Assembly (NCBI GenBank): GCA_028714315.1
Contig: JAQTMN010000012.1
Coordinates: forward strand, 1-52,887
DNA: 52,887 nt
Source: Sulfuricella sp.
GTDB taxonomy: Bacteria > Pseudomonadota > Gammaproteobacteria > Burkholderiales > Sulfuricellaceae
Direction: 5' to 3'
Shown here: positions 1 through 8,017 of the stretch, one piece after another
Layout of the letters: each line of letters opens with the position of its first letter
How positions within the stretch are numbered: the stretch's first letter is position 1
Notes under the pieces: generated by a model
The model's input: only the letters and a program-made list of their open reading frames with translations
Told to the model about the DNA's origin: nothing
Database searches by the model: none
Position numbers and translations under genes: made by a program

Positions 1-408
1 GAAAGCCAGCGCCGCCAGGCCGAAACCGTGCTCGGCGCGGTCGGCGCCACGCTATGGCTGGAAAACGAAAGCCGGATGGATGCGGTCACCGCCATTTCCG
101 GCAGCGGCCCGGCCTATGTGTTTTTCTTCATCGAGGCCCTGCAGGAGGCCGCCGTGCAGCTTGGCTTCTCGCCGGAGGAAGCGCGCGCCCTCAGCCTGGA
201 AACCTTTGCCGGCGCCGCCGCGCTGGCCGGCCGGAGCAGCGAGGATGTCGCCACCCTGCGCGCCCGCGTCACCTCCAAAGGCGGCACCACCGAGCGCGCC
301 ATCCAGTCGATGGAAAGCGCCGGCATCAAGGAGGCCATCGTCGCGGCGGCCCAGGCGGCCTGTGCGCGCTCTCGGGAGCTGGGCGACGAATTGGGTAAAA
401 TGGGATAG
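1..408 (+). CDS. proC: Pyrroline-5-carboxylate reductase, C-terminal part (5' end outside window)
   Basis: The last step of proline synthesis: NAD(P)H-dependent reduction of 1-pyrroline-5-carboxylate. The reading frame is open from base 1, so only the C-terminal ~135 residues are present; the Rossmann domain lies upstream of the window. Visible are the helical dimerisation domain with GSGPAYVFFFIEAL and the ProC signature TSKGGTTERAI, followed by a normal C-terminus (ELGDELGKMG). It leads a same-strand run with yggT and yggU, a common proteobacterial order (yggS-proC-yggT-yggU). Identification is from the motif and the neighbours. Confidence 0.93.
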   Translation, partial: ESQRRQAETVLGAVGATLWLENESRMDAVTAISGSGPAYVFFFIEALQEAAVQLGFSPEEARALSLETFAGAAALAGRSSEDVATLRARVTSKGGTTERAIQSMESAGIKEAIVAAAQAACARSRELGDELGKMG

Positions 409-455
409 TCGTCAACGGGCGGGCCGTCGATGGCCGCCAACGGATAAGGAAAACC

Positions 456-1031
456 ATGCTAGTGCAAGCCCTGCAATTCCTGCTCGAAACCATTCTGGGC
501 CTGTTCGCCCTGGTCGCGCTGCTGCGCTTCTTCCTGCAGCTGGTGCGCGCGCCGTTTCGCAATCCGTTCTCCCAGTTCGTCGCGGCGCTCACCGATTTCG
601 CGGTCAAGCCGCTGCGCCGCGTCATTCCCGGCCTGTTCGGCATGGACCTGGCTTCGCTGGCGCTGGCCTGGCTGGCGGAATTCGTGCTGGTTTTCACGCT
701 GTTCTGGCTCGCCGGCCTGCTCCTGCTCAAGTCCGGGCCGCTGGTCTTTCTCGCCATGGCGGCGCTGGCCGCGGTAAAGCTGTTGAAACTCGGCGTCTAC
801 ATCGTGCTCGGCGCGGTTTTCATTCAAGCCATCCTGTCCTGGGTCAACCCCTACAGCCCGCTGGCGCCGGTGCTGTCCAGCCTGGCCAATCCGTTCCTGC
901 GGCCGGTGCAGCGGATCGTCCCGCCGGTGGCCAACGTGGACCTGTCCCCGCTGGTGGTGCTCCTTGCCGGCGAACTGCTGCTGATGCTGCCGATCGCCTG
1001 GCTGGAAAGCCTCGCCATGCAATTGGTCTAA
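456..1031 (+). CDS. yggT: YggT family integral membrane protein
   Basis: A 191-residue membrane protein with two copies of the YggT module, each with two hydrophobic segments (roughly residues 5-30 and 60-90, then 105-130 and 160-190). Each copy carries a PF.NP-type motif (APFRNPFSQF and the NPYSPLAPVLSSLANPFLRPVQR stretch near residues 130-150). AAGGAAAACC sits just before the ATG as the ribosome binding site. It lies 47 bases after proC and 18 before yggU. The family is linked to osmotic tolerance and membrane integrity, but its biochemical role is not settled. Confidence 0.9.
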   Translation: MLVQALQFLLETILGLFALVALLRFFLQLVRAPFRNPFSQFVAALTDFAVKPLRRVIPGLFGMDLASLALAWLAEFVLVFTLFWLAGLLLLKSGPLVFLAMAALAAVKLLKLGVYIVLGAVFIQAILSWVNPYSPLAPVLSSLANPFLRPVQRIVPPVANVDLSPLVVLLAGELLLMLPIAWLESLAMQLV

Positions 1032-1049
1032 TATGGGCCGCGAAGCGCC

Positions 1050-1358
1050 ATGACCGTTGACCCGTCCTGGTTCCAGCTCAAGGACGACAAACTCACCCTC
1101 ACCCTGCACGTGCAGCCCGGCGCCAAGCGCACCGAGGTGATCGGCCTGCACGGCGATGCCCTGAAAATCAAGGTCGCCGCCGCCGCCGTGGAAGGGCAGG
1201 CCAACGCCCGCCTGCTGGAGTTCCTGCGCAAGGCGTTCCAGGTCCCCGCCAGCCGCATCAGCGTGAAACACGGCGAGCACGCACGGCGCAAGGTGGTGGA
1301 AATCCAGGGCTCGTCCGTCCCGCCGCAAGCCTTGCTGGCGCCGGCCGCCGCATCGTGA
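1050..1358 (+). CDS. yggU: DUF167 family protein YggU
   Basis: A small alpha/beta protein of 102 residues matching the DUF167/YggU family in length and core: LHVQPGAKRTEVIG, then ALKIKVAAAAVEGQANARLLEFL and the basic tail region ARRKVVEI. The molecular function of the family is unknown. Its stop codon overlaps the GTG start of the next gene in a GTGA arrangement, which suggests translational coupling. It is the third gene of the proC-yggT-yggU run. Confidence 0.9.
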   Translation: MTVDPSWFQLKDDKLTLTLHVQPGAKRTEVIGLHGDALKIKVAAAAVEGQANARLLEFLRKAFQVPASRISVKHGEHARRKVVEIQGSSVPPQALLAPAAAS

Positions 1359-2344
1359 CCACGTTGCGGCGACGCAAGCTGGCTGAAGCGCTGGACGCCT
1401 TCCTCGCCTTGCCGGGCACGCTGGAACTGCTCGACCCGCCGCTGTGGGCGCACGCCCAGGCGCTATGCGCGGCATTGAAAAACGCCGCGCCGGACGATGC
1501 TGCCGGCATTGGCATGCTGACGGAAACCGGCCGGGAGGCGATTCGCGCCCGGCGGGTCAGGCTGGACCACGAAGTGGCGACCTTGACCGGCCTGCTCCGC
1601 CACGACCGGGAAGTGGCCGAGCGTCTGGGGCAAGCCCTGGCGGCAGAGCAGCGGCAGGGCAAGGAGGCATGGCAGAGTTTCGGCATTTCGCGCAAGCTGA
1701 TCGCCCGGCAGGGCGTTGCGCTGCTCGCCCGGCTCGGCGGCGACAACCTGGACAAGCTGATCGCCCGGAACCGGGAGGACCTCCTGGCCAGCCCGACCAC
1801 CGGGGAGCTGACCCAGTCGATGCAGGCGCTCGCCGACCAGGCCGCCGGCCTGTTCGACAGCGTCGAGTACGAGGAGCGCCAGATCGGGGTGCTGGTGGAG
1901 GCGGTCTACGCCCGTTTCAACGCTACGCCGGGTTTCGCGCTATCGCGGCCCAGGCGGGTCGATCTGGACGACTACCGCCGGGAGTTGGCCGGCCTGGCGG
2001 CAAAAACGCGGGAATTCTGCCGCAGCCGGATCAACCTGATCACCGACAAAAACTCCTTGGCGAAAAAATTCGGCCAGGAGGTGGCGGCGCCGTTGCGCGA
2101 CCTGTTTGCGCGGCTCGGAATCGAAGCGGAGCGCTGGCTGGAGGAAGTATCCCTGCTGCCGCAAGTCCAGCTCCGGGACAGGAAAGCGGGGCTGGAGCGG
2201 CGCGAGGAAAATCTCGGGAAAATTCTCGACCACTTCGTCACACTCGAGACGCGGCTGGAGGAAGCGCAAACCGCGCTCGCCTGGCTGCGCCGGCAGGAGG
2301 AAGGTCTGGAGCGGGTCCTGGCGTGTCTCAGCCCATCCCGCTAG
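1355..2344 (+). CDS. Uncharacterised helical protein coupled to yggU
   Basis: A 329-residue protein with a GTG start overlapping the yggU stop by four bases. I do not recognise its family. It is soluble, strongly charged and mainly helical, with heptad-like stretches near residues 60-110 (REAIRARRVRLDHEVATL) and 275-320 (LERREENLGKILDHFVTLETRLEEAQ) that look like coiled coils; there is no signal peptide or membrane segment. It ends nine bases before the convergent rng gene, so it is the last gene of its operon. Codon use resembles its neighbours, arguing for a real, resident gene. A structural or scaffold role would be speculation. Confidence 0.75.
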   Translation: MTTLRRRKLAEALDAFLALPGTLELLDPPLWAHAQALCAALKNAAPDDAAGIGMLTETGREAIRARRVRLDHEVATLTGLLRHDREVAERLGQALAAEQRQGKEAWQSFGISRKLIARQGVALLARLGGDNLDKLIARNREDLLASPTTGELTQSMQALADQAAGLFDSVEYEERQIGVLVEAVYARFNATPGFALSRPRRVDLDDYRRELAGLAAKTREFCRSRINLITDKNSLAKKFGQEVAAPLRDLFARLGIEAERWLEEVSLLPQVQLRDRKAGLERREENLGKILDHFVTLETRLEEAQTALAWLRRQEEGLERVLACLSPSR

Positions 2345-2353
2345 ACGGCCCCC

Positions 2354-3805
2354 CTACATCAGAACAATATCGTACTGCTCCTGGCAATACTGGGTTTCCA
2401 CCTGGAGGTAGATCGGCTTGCCGATGAAATCGCCGAGCTGCGCCAGGCTTTGCGATTCCTCGTCGAGGAACAGGTCGATCACCTGCTGCGAGGCGAGGAT
2501 GCGAAATTCCCTGGCGTTGAACTGGCGCGATTCGCGCACCAGTTCGCGCAGGATTTCATAGCACACCGTCTGCGCCGTCTTGAGCACGCCCCGGCCCTGG
2601 CAGGTGGTGCAGGACTCGCACAGGATGTGGGCCAGGCTCTCGCGGGTGCGTTTCCTGGTCATCTCCACCAGGCCGAGCGCGGAAAAGCCATTTACGGTCA
2701 TGCGCGTGCGGTCTTTCGCCAGGGCCTTCTTGAATTCGGCCAGCACCGCTTCCTGGTGTTCCAGATTATCCATGTCGATGAAATCGACGATGATGATGCC
2801 GCCCAGGTTTCTCAGCCGCAGCTGGCGCGCGATGGCCTGCGCCGCTTCGAGGTTGGTCTTGAAAATGGTGTCGTCGAAGTTGCGTCCGCCGACGAAGCCG
2901 CCGGTGTTGACGTCCACCGTGGTCAGCGCCTCGGTCTGGTCGATGATCAGGTAGCCGCCGGACTTGAGATCGACGCGCCGCGCCAGTGCTTTCTCGATCT
3001 CGTTTTCCACGCCGTTGAGGTCGAACAGCGGACGTTCGCCGGAATAGTGTTCGAGCAGCCCGACCACGTTGCTGGTGTATTCCAGCGCGAACACCTGCAT
3101 TTTCTGGAAGGTTTCGCGCGAATCCACCCGGATGCGCATGGTCTCGTCGTTGACGAAGTCGCGCAGCACCCGGAGCGCCAGGTTGAGGTCGTGGTAGAGC
3201 AGGGTGGCCGGCTTGGCGGATTTGGCCTTGACGCTGATGTCGCTCCACTGCTTGCGCAAATAGGCCATGTCCGCCGCCAGCTCGCTGTCGGAGGCGGTCT
3301 CCGCCATGGTGCGGATGATGAAGCCGCCGCCCGCTTCGGGCAGCAATAGATGTTGCAGCTTTTCGCGCAGCAGCTCGCGCTCGGCCTCGTCCTCGATGCG
3401 CTGGGAAATGCCGATATGGGTTTCCTGCGGCAGGAACACCAGAAAGCGCCCGGCGATGCTGATCTGGGTGGAAAGGCGCGCGCCCTTGGTGCCGATCGGA
3501 TCCTTGATCACCTGCACCAGTAGCGTCTGGCCTTCGTGCAGCACCTTCTCGATCAGGCGGTTTTCGTCGCTCTGCCGCTCCTGCCAGATGTCCGCCACGT
3601 GCAGGAAAGCGGCACGGTCGAGGCCGATTTCGACGAACGCCGACTGCATTCCCGGCAGCACCCGGCACACCCGGCCGATGTAGATGTTGCCCACCAGGCC
3701 GCGGCTGCCGGTGCGCTCGATGTGGATTTCCTGCGCCACGCCTTGCTGCATCACCGCCACCCGGGTTTCCTGGGGGGTAAGATTGATCAGGATTTCTTCG
3801 CTCAT
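2354..3805 (-). CDS. rng: Ribonuclease G
   Basis: Single-strand endoribonuclease that matures the 5' end of 16S rRNA and turns over some mRNAs. At 483 residues it fits RNase G rather than the longer RNase E. Visible in order: an S1 domain (GNIYIGRVCRVLPGMQSAFVEIG, residues ~40-60, and AAFLHVADI), the catalytic DNase I-like region with IDQTEALTTVDVNTGGFVGG and VDFIDMDN carrying the Mg-binding aspartates, and the zinc-link CESCTTCQGRG. It is the last gene of the minus-strand housekeeping run; a repeat element separates it from maf upstream. Confidence 0.96.
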   Translation of the reverse strand: MSEEILINLTPQETRVAVMQQGVAQEIHIERTGSRGLVGNIYIGRVCRVLPGMQSAFVEIGLDRAAFLHVADIWQERQSDENRLIEKVLHEGQTLLVQVIKDPIGTKGARLSTQISIAGRFLVFLPQETHIGISQRIEDEAERELLREKLQHLLLPEAGGGFIIRTMAETASDSELAADMAYLRKQWSDISVKAKSAKPATLLYHDLNLALRVLRDFVNDETMRIRVDSRETFQKMQVFALEYTSNVVGLLEHYSGERPLFDLNGVENEIEKALARRVDLKSGGYLIIDQTEALTTVDVNTGGFVGGRNFDDTIFKTNLEAAQAIARQLRLRNLGGIIIVDFIDMDNLEHQEAVLAEFKKALAKDRTRMTVNGFSALGLVEMTRKRTRESLAHILCESCTTCQGRGVLKTAQTVCYEILRELVRESRQFNAREFRILASQQVIDLFLDEESQSLAQLGDFIGKPIYLQVETQYCQEQYDIVLM

Positions 3806-3810
3806 TTTTT

Positions 3811-3923
3811 AGTTGTCAGTTATCAGTGGTCAGTTATCAGCTATCAGTTATCAGTTATCAGTGGTCGGTTTGCGGCAGAGCCGCTCCGCTTTTACTGAAA
3901 ACTGATAGCTGATAACTGGCAAC
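3811..3923. repeat. Heptamer-rich palindromic repeat (TCAGTTATCAG type)
   Basis: The gap between maf and rng holds tandem variants of TTATCAG/TGTCAGT on one side (3811-3870) and their inverse (CTGATAGCTGATAACTGG) at 3897-3919, separated by a short GC-rich spacer. The whole can fold as an imperfect hairpin whose arms are themselves short tandem repeats. The same sequence type recurs at 19477-19547 and 19916-19973. Confidence 0.8.
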
Positions 3924-4550
3924 TCACAACACCTCGATCCCGAACGCCGCCAGCAACTGCGTCGTTTCATAAAGCGGCAGCCCCATCACGCCGGAATAGC
4001 TGCCTTCGATTTTTTCGATGAACGCTGCCGCGCGACCCTGCACCGCGTAGGCGCCGGCCTTGTCGAGCGGCTCGCCGCCGATGGCGTAGCGCCTGATGAC
4101 GTCCTTCGTCAGCATCGCGAATTGTACGCTGGAAACGGAGAGTTTCTGCTCGACCCGGCCTTCGCTCGAAACGGCCACGCTGGTCAGCACCTGGTGGGTT
4201 TTGCCGGACAGGGCCGCCAGCATCTCCATGGCTTCCTCGCGCCCCGACGGCTTGCCCATGATCCGCTCGCCCAGCACCACCGCGGTGTCCGCCGCCAGCA
4301 CCGGGTAAGTCAGCAGCCTGCGCTGCTGCACCCGCAGCCAGCCGGTTTCGGCCTTGGCGAGGCTGATCCTCGCCACGTAGTCATGCGGCGCTTCGCCAGG
4401 TTGCGGAGTCTCGTCCACGTCCGCCCCGCGCAGCGGGTCTTCCCGCAGCAGCAAAAGCTCGAAGCCCACGCCGATCTGCGCCAGCAACTCGCGCCGGCGC
4501 GGCGAGCGGGAAGCCAGGTAAATTCGTTTACCGCCAGTGCTTACAACCAC
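3924..4550 (-). CDS. maf: Maf family nucleoside triphosphate pyrophosphatase
   Basis: House-cleaning pyrophosphatase that hydrolyses non-canonical or methylated NTPs; Maf/YhdE/YceF proteins are tied to septum control. The family N-terminus IYLASRSPRRRELL and the motif LAADTAVVLGERIMGKP are clear, as are the C-terminal GGEPLDKAGAYAVQG and KIEGSYSGVMGLP. The open frame runs further upstream, but that part overlaps rlmH in another frame and is not family-like. I chose the GTG at 4550, five bases after the rlmH stop, giving 208 residues, near the family norm. Substrate choice (dTTP/UTP or m7GTP) is not resolved here. Confidence 0.92.
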   Translation of the reverse strand: MVVSTGGKRIYLASRSPRRRELLAQIGVGFELLLLREDPLRGADVDETPQPGEAPHDYVARISLAKAETGWLRVQQRRLLTYPVLAADTAVVLGERIMGKPSGREEAMEMLAALSGKTHQVLTSVAVSSEGRVEQKLSVSSVQFAMLTKDVIRRYAIGGEPLDKAGAYAVQGRAAAFIEKIEGSYSGVMGLPLYETTQLLAAFGIEVL

Positions 4551-4555
4551 GACCG

Positions 4556-5023
4556 CTACTCCCGATGATAGGGGTGATTCTGGATCACCGTCACCGCCCG
4601 ATACAGTTGCTCCGCCAGCACCACCCGCACCAGGCCGTGCGGCAGGGTGAGGCGCGACAAGGACCAGAGCCGGCCGCGGCGTTTCAGTTCGGGATGCAGG
4701 CCGTCCGCGCCGCCGATGACGAAAGCCACGTCGCGTCCGCCGCGCATCCATCCCGTCAGCGTTTCGGCCAGCTCCAGCGTGCTCCAGTTCTGGCCGCGCT
4801 CGTCCAGCACGACCCGTTCGCAATCCGCCGGCAGCGCCGATTCGATGCGGCCGCGCTCGGCTTCATGCACCTGCTCGGCGGTCTTGCCGCCGGCGCGTTT
4901 TTCCGGCTTGATCTCGACCAGCTCGATGCGGGCCTCGCGCGGCATGCGCTTGGCGTACTCGCCGAAGCCGTCGTTCACCCAGGCCGGCATCTTGTGCCCG
5001 ACCGCCACGATCATCAGCTTCAC
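4556..5023 (-). CDS. rlmH: 23S rRNA (pseudouridine-1915-N3)-methyltransferase RlmH
   Basis: SPOUT-class methyltransferase that methylates pseudouridine 1915 in helix 69 of 23S rRNA on the assembled ribosome. The GTG start gives [16 protein letters not shown], matching the family N-terminus, and a 155-residue protein, the same length as the E. coli enzyme. The knotted C-terminal SAM site shows as [16 protein letters not shown] and [22 protein letters not shown]. The start overlaps the rsfS stop by GTGA, so the two ribosome-related genes are translationally coupled. Confidence 0.96.
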   Translation of the reverse strand: MKLMIVAVGHKMPAWVNDGFGEYAKRMPREARIELVEIKPEKRAGGKTAEQVHEAERGRIESALPADCERVVLDERGQNWSTLELAETLTGWMRGGRDVAFVIGGADGLHPELKRRGRLWSLSRLTLPHGLVRVVLAEQLYRAVTVIQNHPYHRE

Positions 5024-5388
5024 GGCTGCGGCGCGGGCTCCGCCAGTTTCGCTTTTTTGCCCATCGACGGGCCGCCCCATAACTGCTCGAGGTTGTAATA
5101 TTCCCGGATGGTGGGCTGCATGATATGGACCACCACCGCGCCCAAATCGACCAGCACCCACTCGCCGGAGCCCTCGCCTTCCACGCCGATCACTTCCTCG
5201 CCGAGCGCCTTGAGCTTTTTCTGCACGTTGTCGGACAAGGCGCGGGTCTGGCGGTTGGAGTCGGCGCTGGCGACGATCATGTAATCGGTCATGCTGGTGA
5301 GTTTCCTCACGTCCATCACGACGATGTCGCGCGCCTTGATGTCTTCCAGGGCGGAGACGGCCGCCTGTTTCATTTCTTCAGGTTTCAT
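5020..5388 (-). CDS. rsfS: Ribosomal silencing factor RsfS
   Basis: RsfS binds ribosomal protein uL14 and blocks subunit joining under starvation. The DUF143 core is visible: [35 protein letters not shown] and [31 protein letters not shown]. The ATG at 5388 ([11 protein letters not shown]) gives 122 residues; an upstream extension lies inside nadD and is not family-like. It overlaps nadD by 11 bases and rlmH by four. The nadD-rsfS-rlmH order is widespread in Proteobacteria. Confidence 0.95.
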   Translation of the reverse strand: MKPEEMKQAAVSALEDIKARDIVVMDVRKLTSMTDYMIVASADSNRQTRALSDNVQKKLKALGEEVIGVEGEGSGEWVLVDLGAVVVHIMQPTIREYYNLEQLWGGPSMGKKAKLAEPAPQP

Positions 5389-6088
5389 CGATGTCCTTGT
5401 ATAGGCTATGGGTCTGAATATAATCGAGCACCGCATCCGGCAGCAAATAGCACGGGCTGCGGCCGGCGGCGAGTTCCTCGCGGATTTGCGTGGCGGAAAT
5501 GTCCAGCGCGGTGACCGGCTGGACGATGATCGCGCCGGCCGGGGCCGAACGCAAGGCTTCCGCTTCGTTTGTCAGGCGCCGGTTGAGCTCGTCGCGCAGT
5601 TGCGCCGGCATGGTCGCGGCAGCGCGGGCCAGGCCGGGGTGACCGGGCCGTTGCGCCACGACGACGTGCGCCAGTTCGAACAGCTCTCGCCAGCGGTGCC
5701 AGCCGGCTAGGCCGAGAAAGGCGTCGCTGCCGAGGAACAGGCATAGCGGCCGCGCCGCGCCCAGTTCGCGGCGCAGGTCGAGCAGGGTTTCCACGGTGTA
5801 ACTGGGGGTCGACTTGGAAATTTCGCGCTCGTCGAGGATCAGGAGCGGGTTGCCGGCCAGCCCCAGGCGCACCATTTCCAGCCTGTGCTGCACGGCAGCG
5901 GAGGGCGGCGCGCGGTGCGGCGGCGACCCGGCCGGGATGATGCGCACCTCGTCCAGCGCCAACTGCTGCGCCAGCTCCTGCGCCAGGCGCAAATGGCCGA
6001 AATGGAGCGGGTCGAAGGTACCGCCGAGAATGCCTATCGGGGACGAATCGGCGGGGAGCGAGGGGTGAGGAATGGGAAGTTGCTCCAT
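5378..6088 (-). CDS. nadD: Nicotinate-nucleotide adenylyltransferase
   Basis: Adenylates nicotinate mononucleotide to deamido-NAD in NAD synthesis. The nucleotidyltransferase signature GGTFDPLHFGHL is at residues ~22-33, with FLGSDAFLGLAGWHRW in the middle and the ISATQIREELAAG motif near the C-terminus, corresponding to the family ISSTxIR. The frame also allows a TTG start two codons upstream; I chose the ATG at 6088 (236 residues). The 13 residues before the catalytic core are not conserved-looking. Part of the leuS-to-rng minus-strand run. Confidence 0.96.
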   Translation of the reverse strand: MEQLPIPHPSLPADSSPIGILGGTFDPLHFGHLRLAQELAQQLALDEVRIIPAGSPPHRAPPSAAVQHRLEMVRLGLAGNPLLILDEREISKSTPSYTVETLLDLRRELGAARPLCLFLGSDAFLGLAGWHRWRELFELAHVVVAQRPGHPGLARAAATMPAQLRDELNRRLTNEAEALRSAPAGAIIVQPVTALDISATQIREELAAGRSPCYLLPDAVLDYIQTHSLYKDIDET

Positions 6089-6118
6089 GCTCAATGCTTA
6101 TCCATTGCCCATGGCCTC

Positions 6119-6213
6119 GCCGACGATCCTTGAAATGGTGCGTCCCTCCGGCGTTTATCGGGCAGGGGGGCCCGACCTGCATCAATGATCCTCGAAATGG
6201 TGCGTCTCCTCGG
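6119..6213. repeat. Duplicated 3' end of the small gene at 6182-6460
   Basis: The segment 6182-6213 (end of the small minus-strand gene, encoding THHFEDH-stop) has a near copy at 6122-6153 that would encode THHFKDR without a stop. Between them lies a short GC-rich near-palindrome (GGGCAGG...CCCGACCTGC, 6160-6178). The arrangement looks like an insertion close to the gene end with duplication of the last codons. Confidence 0.6.
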
Positions 6214-6460
6214 CGGGCAGGCCGGTGTCCGGATCGCTCCAGTCGGCGATGCCCAGTTCCGACTCCACCTCAGCCAGCGATTCGCCCGGCTCGTAGTCCG
6301 ATTCGGCGCTGTACTCCATGTCCTGCACGGCTTCCCACAACGTGGGGAAGGGGCCGAACAGGCGGTCGGTTCCCTTGTCCTGCCAGAAAAAGCCGTCCGG
6401 CCGCTCGAAGATCCGGGTCTGATCGTATTCGGCCGGGGTTTCGGGGATGTTGGTCGTCAT
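6182..6460 (-). CDS. Small acidic protein of unknown function
   Basis: A 92-residue acidic protein (MTTNIPETPAEYDQTRIFERPDGFFW...) with AAGGAG seven bases before its ATG, so it is very likely expressed. The aromatic-rich core RPDGFFWQDKGTDRLFGPFPTLWEAVQDMEY suggests a small folded domain; there is no signal peptide, cysteine pair or DNA-binding motif. I do not recognise a named family. It lies between proA and nadD, 21 bases from the proA stop. Its last codons are duplicated downstream. Confidence 0.75.
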   Translation of the reverse strand: MTTNIPETPAEYDQTRIFERPDGFFWQDKGTDRLFGPFPTLWEAVQDMEYSAESDYEPGESLAEVESELGIADWSDPDTGLPAEETHHFEDH

Positions 6461-6481
6461 GCCGTTCTCCTTGTGTTGTGC

Positions 6482-7738
6482 CTACCCTCTCACGTGCCCG
6501 TCGCCCAGCACGATGAATTTCTGGCTGGTCAGCCCTTCGAGCCCGACCGGGCCGCGCGCGTGGATCTTGTCGGTGGAAATGCCGATTTCCGCGCCCAGCC
6601 CATACTCGAAGCCGTCGGCGAAGCGCGTGGAGGCGTTCACCATCACCGAGCTGGAATCCACCTCGCGCAGGAAGCGCCGCGCCCGGCTGTAGTCCTCGGT
6701 GACGATGGATTCGGTGTGCTGCGAGCTGTACGCGCCGATGTGCTCGATCGCCGCGTCGATATCCCGCACCACCCGGACGCTCAATATCGGCGCCAGGTAT
6801 TCGGTGTGCCAGTCTTCCTCGGTGGCGGCCTTCATCTCCGGCACGATGGCGCGCGAAGCCGGGCAGCCGCGCAGCTCGACGCCCTTGTCCAGGTAGATTT
6901 TGCACAGGGGCGGCAGCACCGCGGCGGCGACGCCTTCCGCCACCAGCAGTGTTTCCATGGTGTTGCAGGTGCCATAGCGCTGGGTCTTGGCGTTGTCGGC
7001 GATCTTGATCGCCTTGGCGAGGTCGGCCTTGTCGTCGATGTAGACGTGGCATACGCCGTGCAGGTGCTTGATCACCGGGACGCGCGCCTCGGCGATCAGG
7101 CGCTCGATCAGCCCCTTGCCGCCGCGCGGCACGATCACATCGACGAATTCCTTCATGGTGATGAGTTCGCCCACCGCCGCGCGGTCGGTGGTTTCGATCA
7201 CCTGCACCGCGGTCTGCGGCAGGCCGGCGGCCGCCAGACCCTCGCGCACGCAGGCGGCGATCGCCTGGTTGGAATGGATTGCCTCGGAGCCGCCGCGCAG
7301 GATCGCCGCGTTGCCCGCTTTCAGGCACAGCCCGGCCGCGTCGGCGGTGACGTTGGGGCGAGCTTCGTAGATGATGCCGATCACGCCCAGCGGCACGCGC
7401 ATCTTGCCGACCTGGATGCCGGAAGGGCGGTAATTGAGGCCGCTGATTTCACCGACCGGGTCGGGCAGCGCGGCGATTTGCAGCAGCCCTTCCGCCATGC
7501 CGGCGACGCCTTTCTCGGTCAGCGTCAGGCGGTCGAGCAGGGCGGCGTCGAGGCCGGCCTCGCGGGCCTCAGCCAGATCGCGCGCGTTGGCCTCGATCAG
7601 TTTGGCGGCGTCGCGCAGGATCGCCTGCGCCATCGCGGCCAGCGCCGTGTTCTTCGCATTGGTGTCGGCTTTCGCCATCTGGCGGGAAGCAGCGCGCGCT
7701 TCGCGGCCGACTTGCTGCATGTATGCTTTGATGTCCAT
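6482..7738 (-). CDS. proA: Glutamate-5-semialdehyde dehydrogenase (gamma-glutamyl phosphate reductase)
   Basis: Second step of proline synthesis: NADPH-dependent reduction of glutamyl-5-phosphate. With the proC fragment, two proline genes are in the window, though not in one operon. The ATG at 7738 is preceded by AAAGGG and gives 418 residues (E. coli 417). The catalytic cysteine is in the [12 protein letters not shown] motif, with [26 protein letters not shown] earlier and [20 protein letters not shown] at the C-terminus. A GC-rich repeat element follows the gene's 5' side. Confidence 0.97.
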   Translation of the reverse strand: MDIKAYMQQVGREARAASRQMAKADTNAKNTALAAMAQAILRDAAKLIEANARDLAEAREAGLDAALLDRLTLTEKGVAGMAEGLLQIAALPDPVGEISGLNYRPSGIQVGKMRVPLGVIGIIYEARPNVTADAAGLCLKAGNAAILRGGSEAIHSNQAIAACVREGLAAAGLPQTAVQVIETTDRAAVGELITMKEFVDVIVPRGGKGLIERLIAEARVPVIKHLHGVCHVYIDDKADLAKAIKIADNAKTQRYGTCNTMETLLVAEGVAAAVLPPLCKIYLDKGVELRGCPASRAIVPEMKAATEEDWHTEYLAPILSVRVVRDIDAAIEHIGAYSSQHTESIVTEDYSRARRFLREVDSSSVMVNASTRFADGFEYGLGAEIGISTDKIHARGPVGLEGLTSQKFIVLGDGHVRG

Positions 7739-7770
7739 GATGACCCTTTGCTTAAACCCTAAATTTGCCA

Positions 7771-7943
7771 TAACTACTCAGGTCGGTTTTCTCCCTTCTC
7801 CCGCGGGCGGGAGAAGGGCCGGGGATGAGGGCGTCTGCGTCACTGCAAGCGTTGATCAAGTGCAAAGCCCCTCTCCCCAACCCCTCTCCCGCCTGCGGGA
7901 GAGGGGCTTTGATGCCTCATGTTCACGAATACCCGAGTAGTTA
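7771..7943. repeat. MITE-like element with nested REP hairpins
   Basis: A 13-base terminal inverted repeat (TAACTACTCAGGT at 7771-7783; its inverse with one mismatch at 7931-7943) encloses two strong GC-rich hairpins of the same type: 7793-7818 (CCCTTCTCCCGC arms) and 7881-7906 (CCCCTCTCCCGC arms). The same CCCTCTCCC-type sequence occurs twice inside leuS. No open reading frame is supported inside. Confidence 0.7.
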
Positions 7944-7949
7944 CAATTT

Positions 7950-8012
7950 GCCACAAAAAGGCGCAAAATGCACAAGCTGTTTTTTTGTGTCTTTTGTGCC
8001 TTTTCGCGGCTA
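7950..8012. repeat. Inverted repeat of CACAAAAGG type
   Basis: Left arm 7950-7976 (GCCACAAAAAGGCGCAAAA...) and right arm 7983-8012 are imperfect inverted copies made of ~9-base A-rich units. It lies just after the holA stop on the coding strand and may act as a terminator-like hairpin, but the design matches the other intergenic elements in this window. Confidence 0.65.
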
Positions 8013-8017
8013 TGACT

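Noticed and set aside
3811..3923. CRISPR array
   Set aside because: The repeated units are only about seven bases, without regular spacers, and the block is an imperfect palindrome; no cas gene is present.
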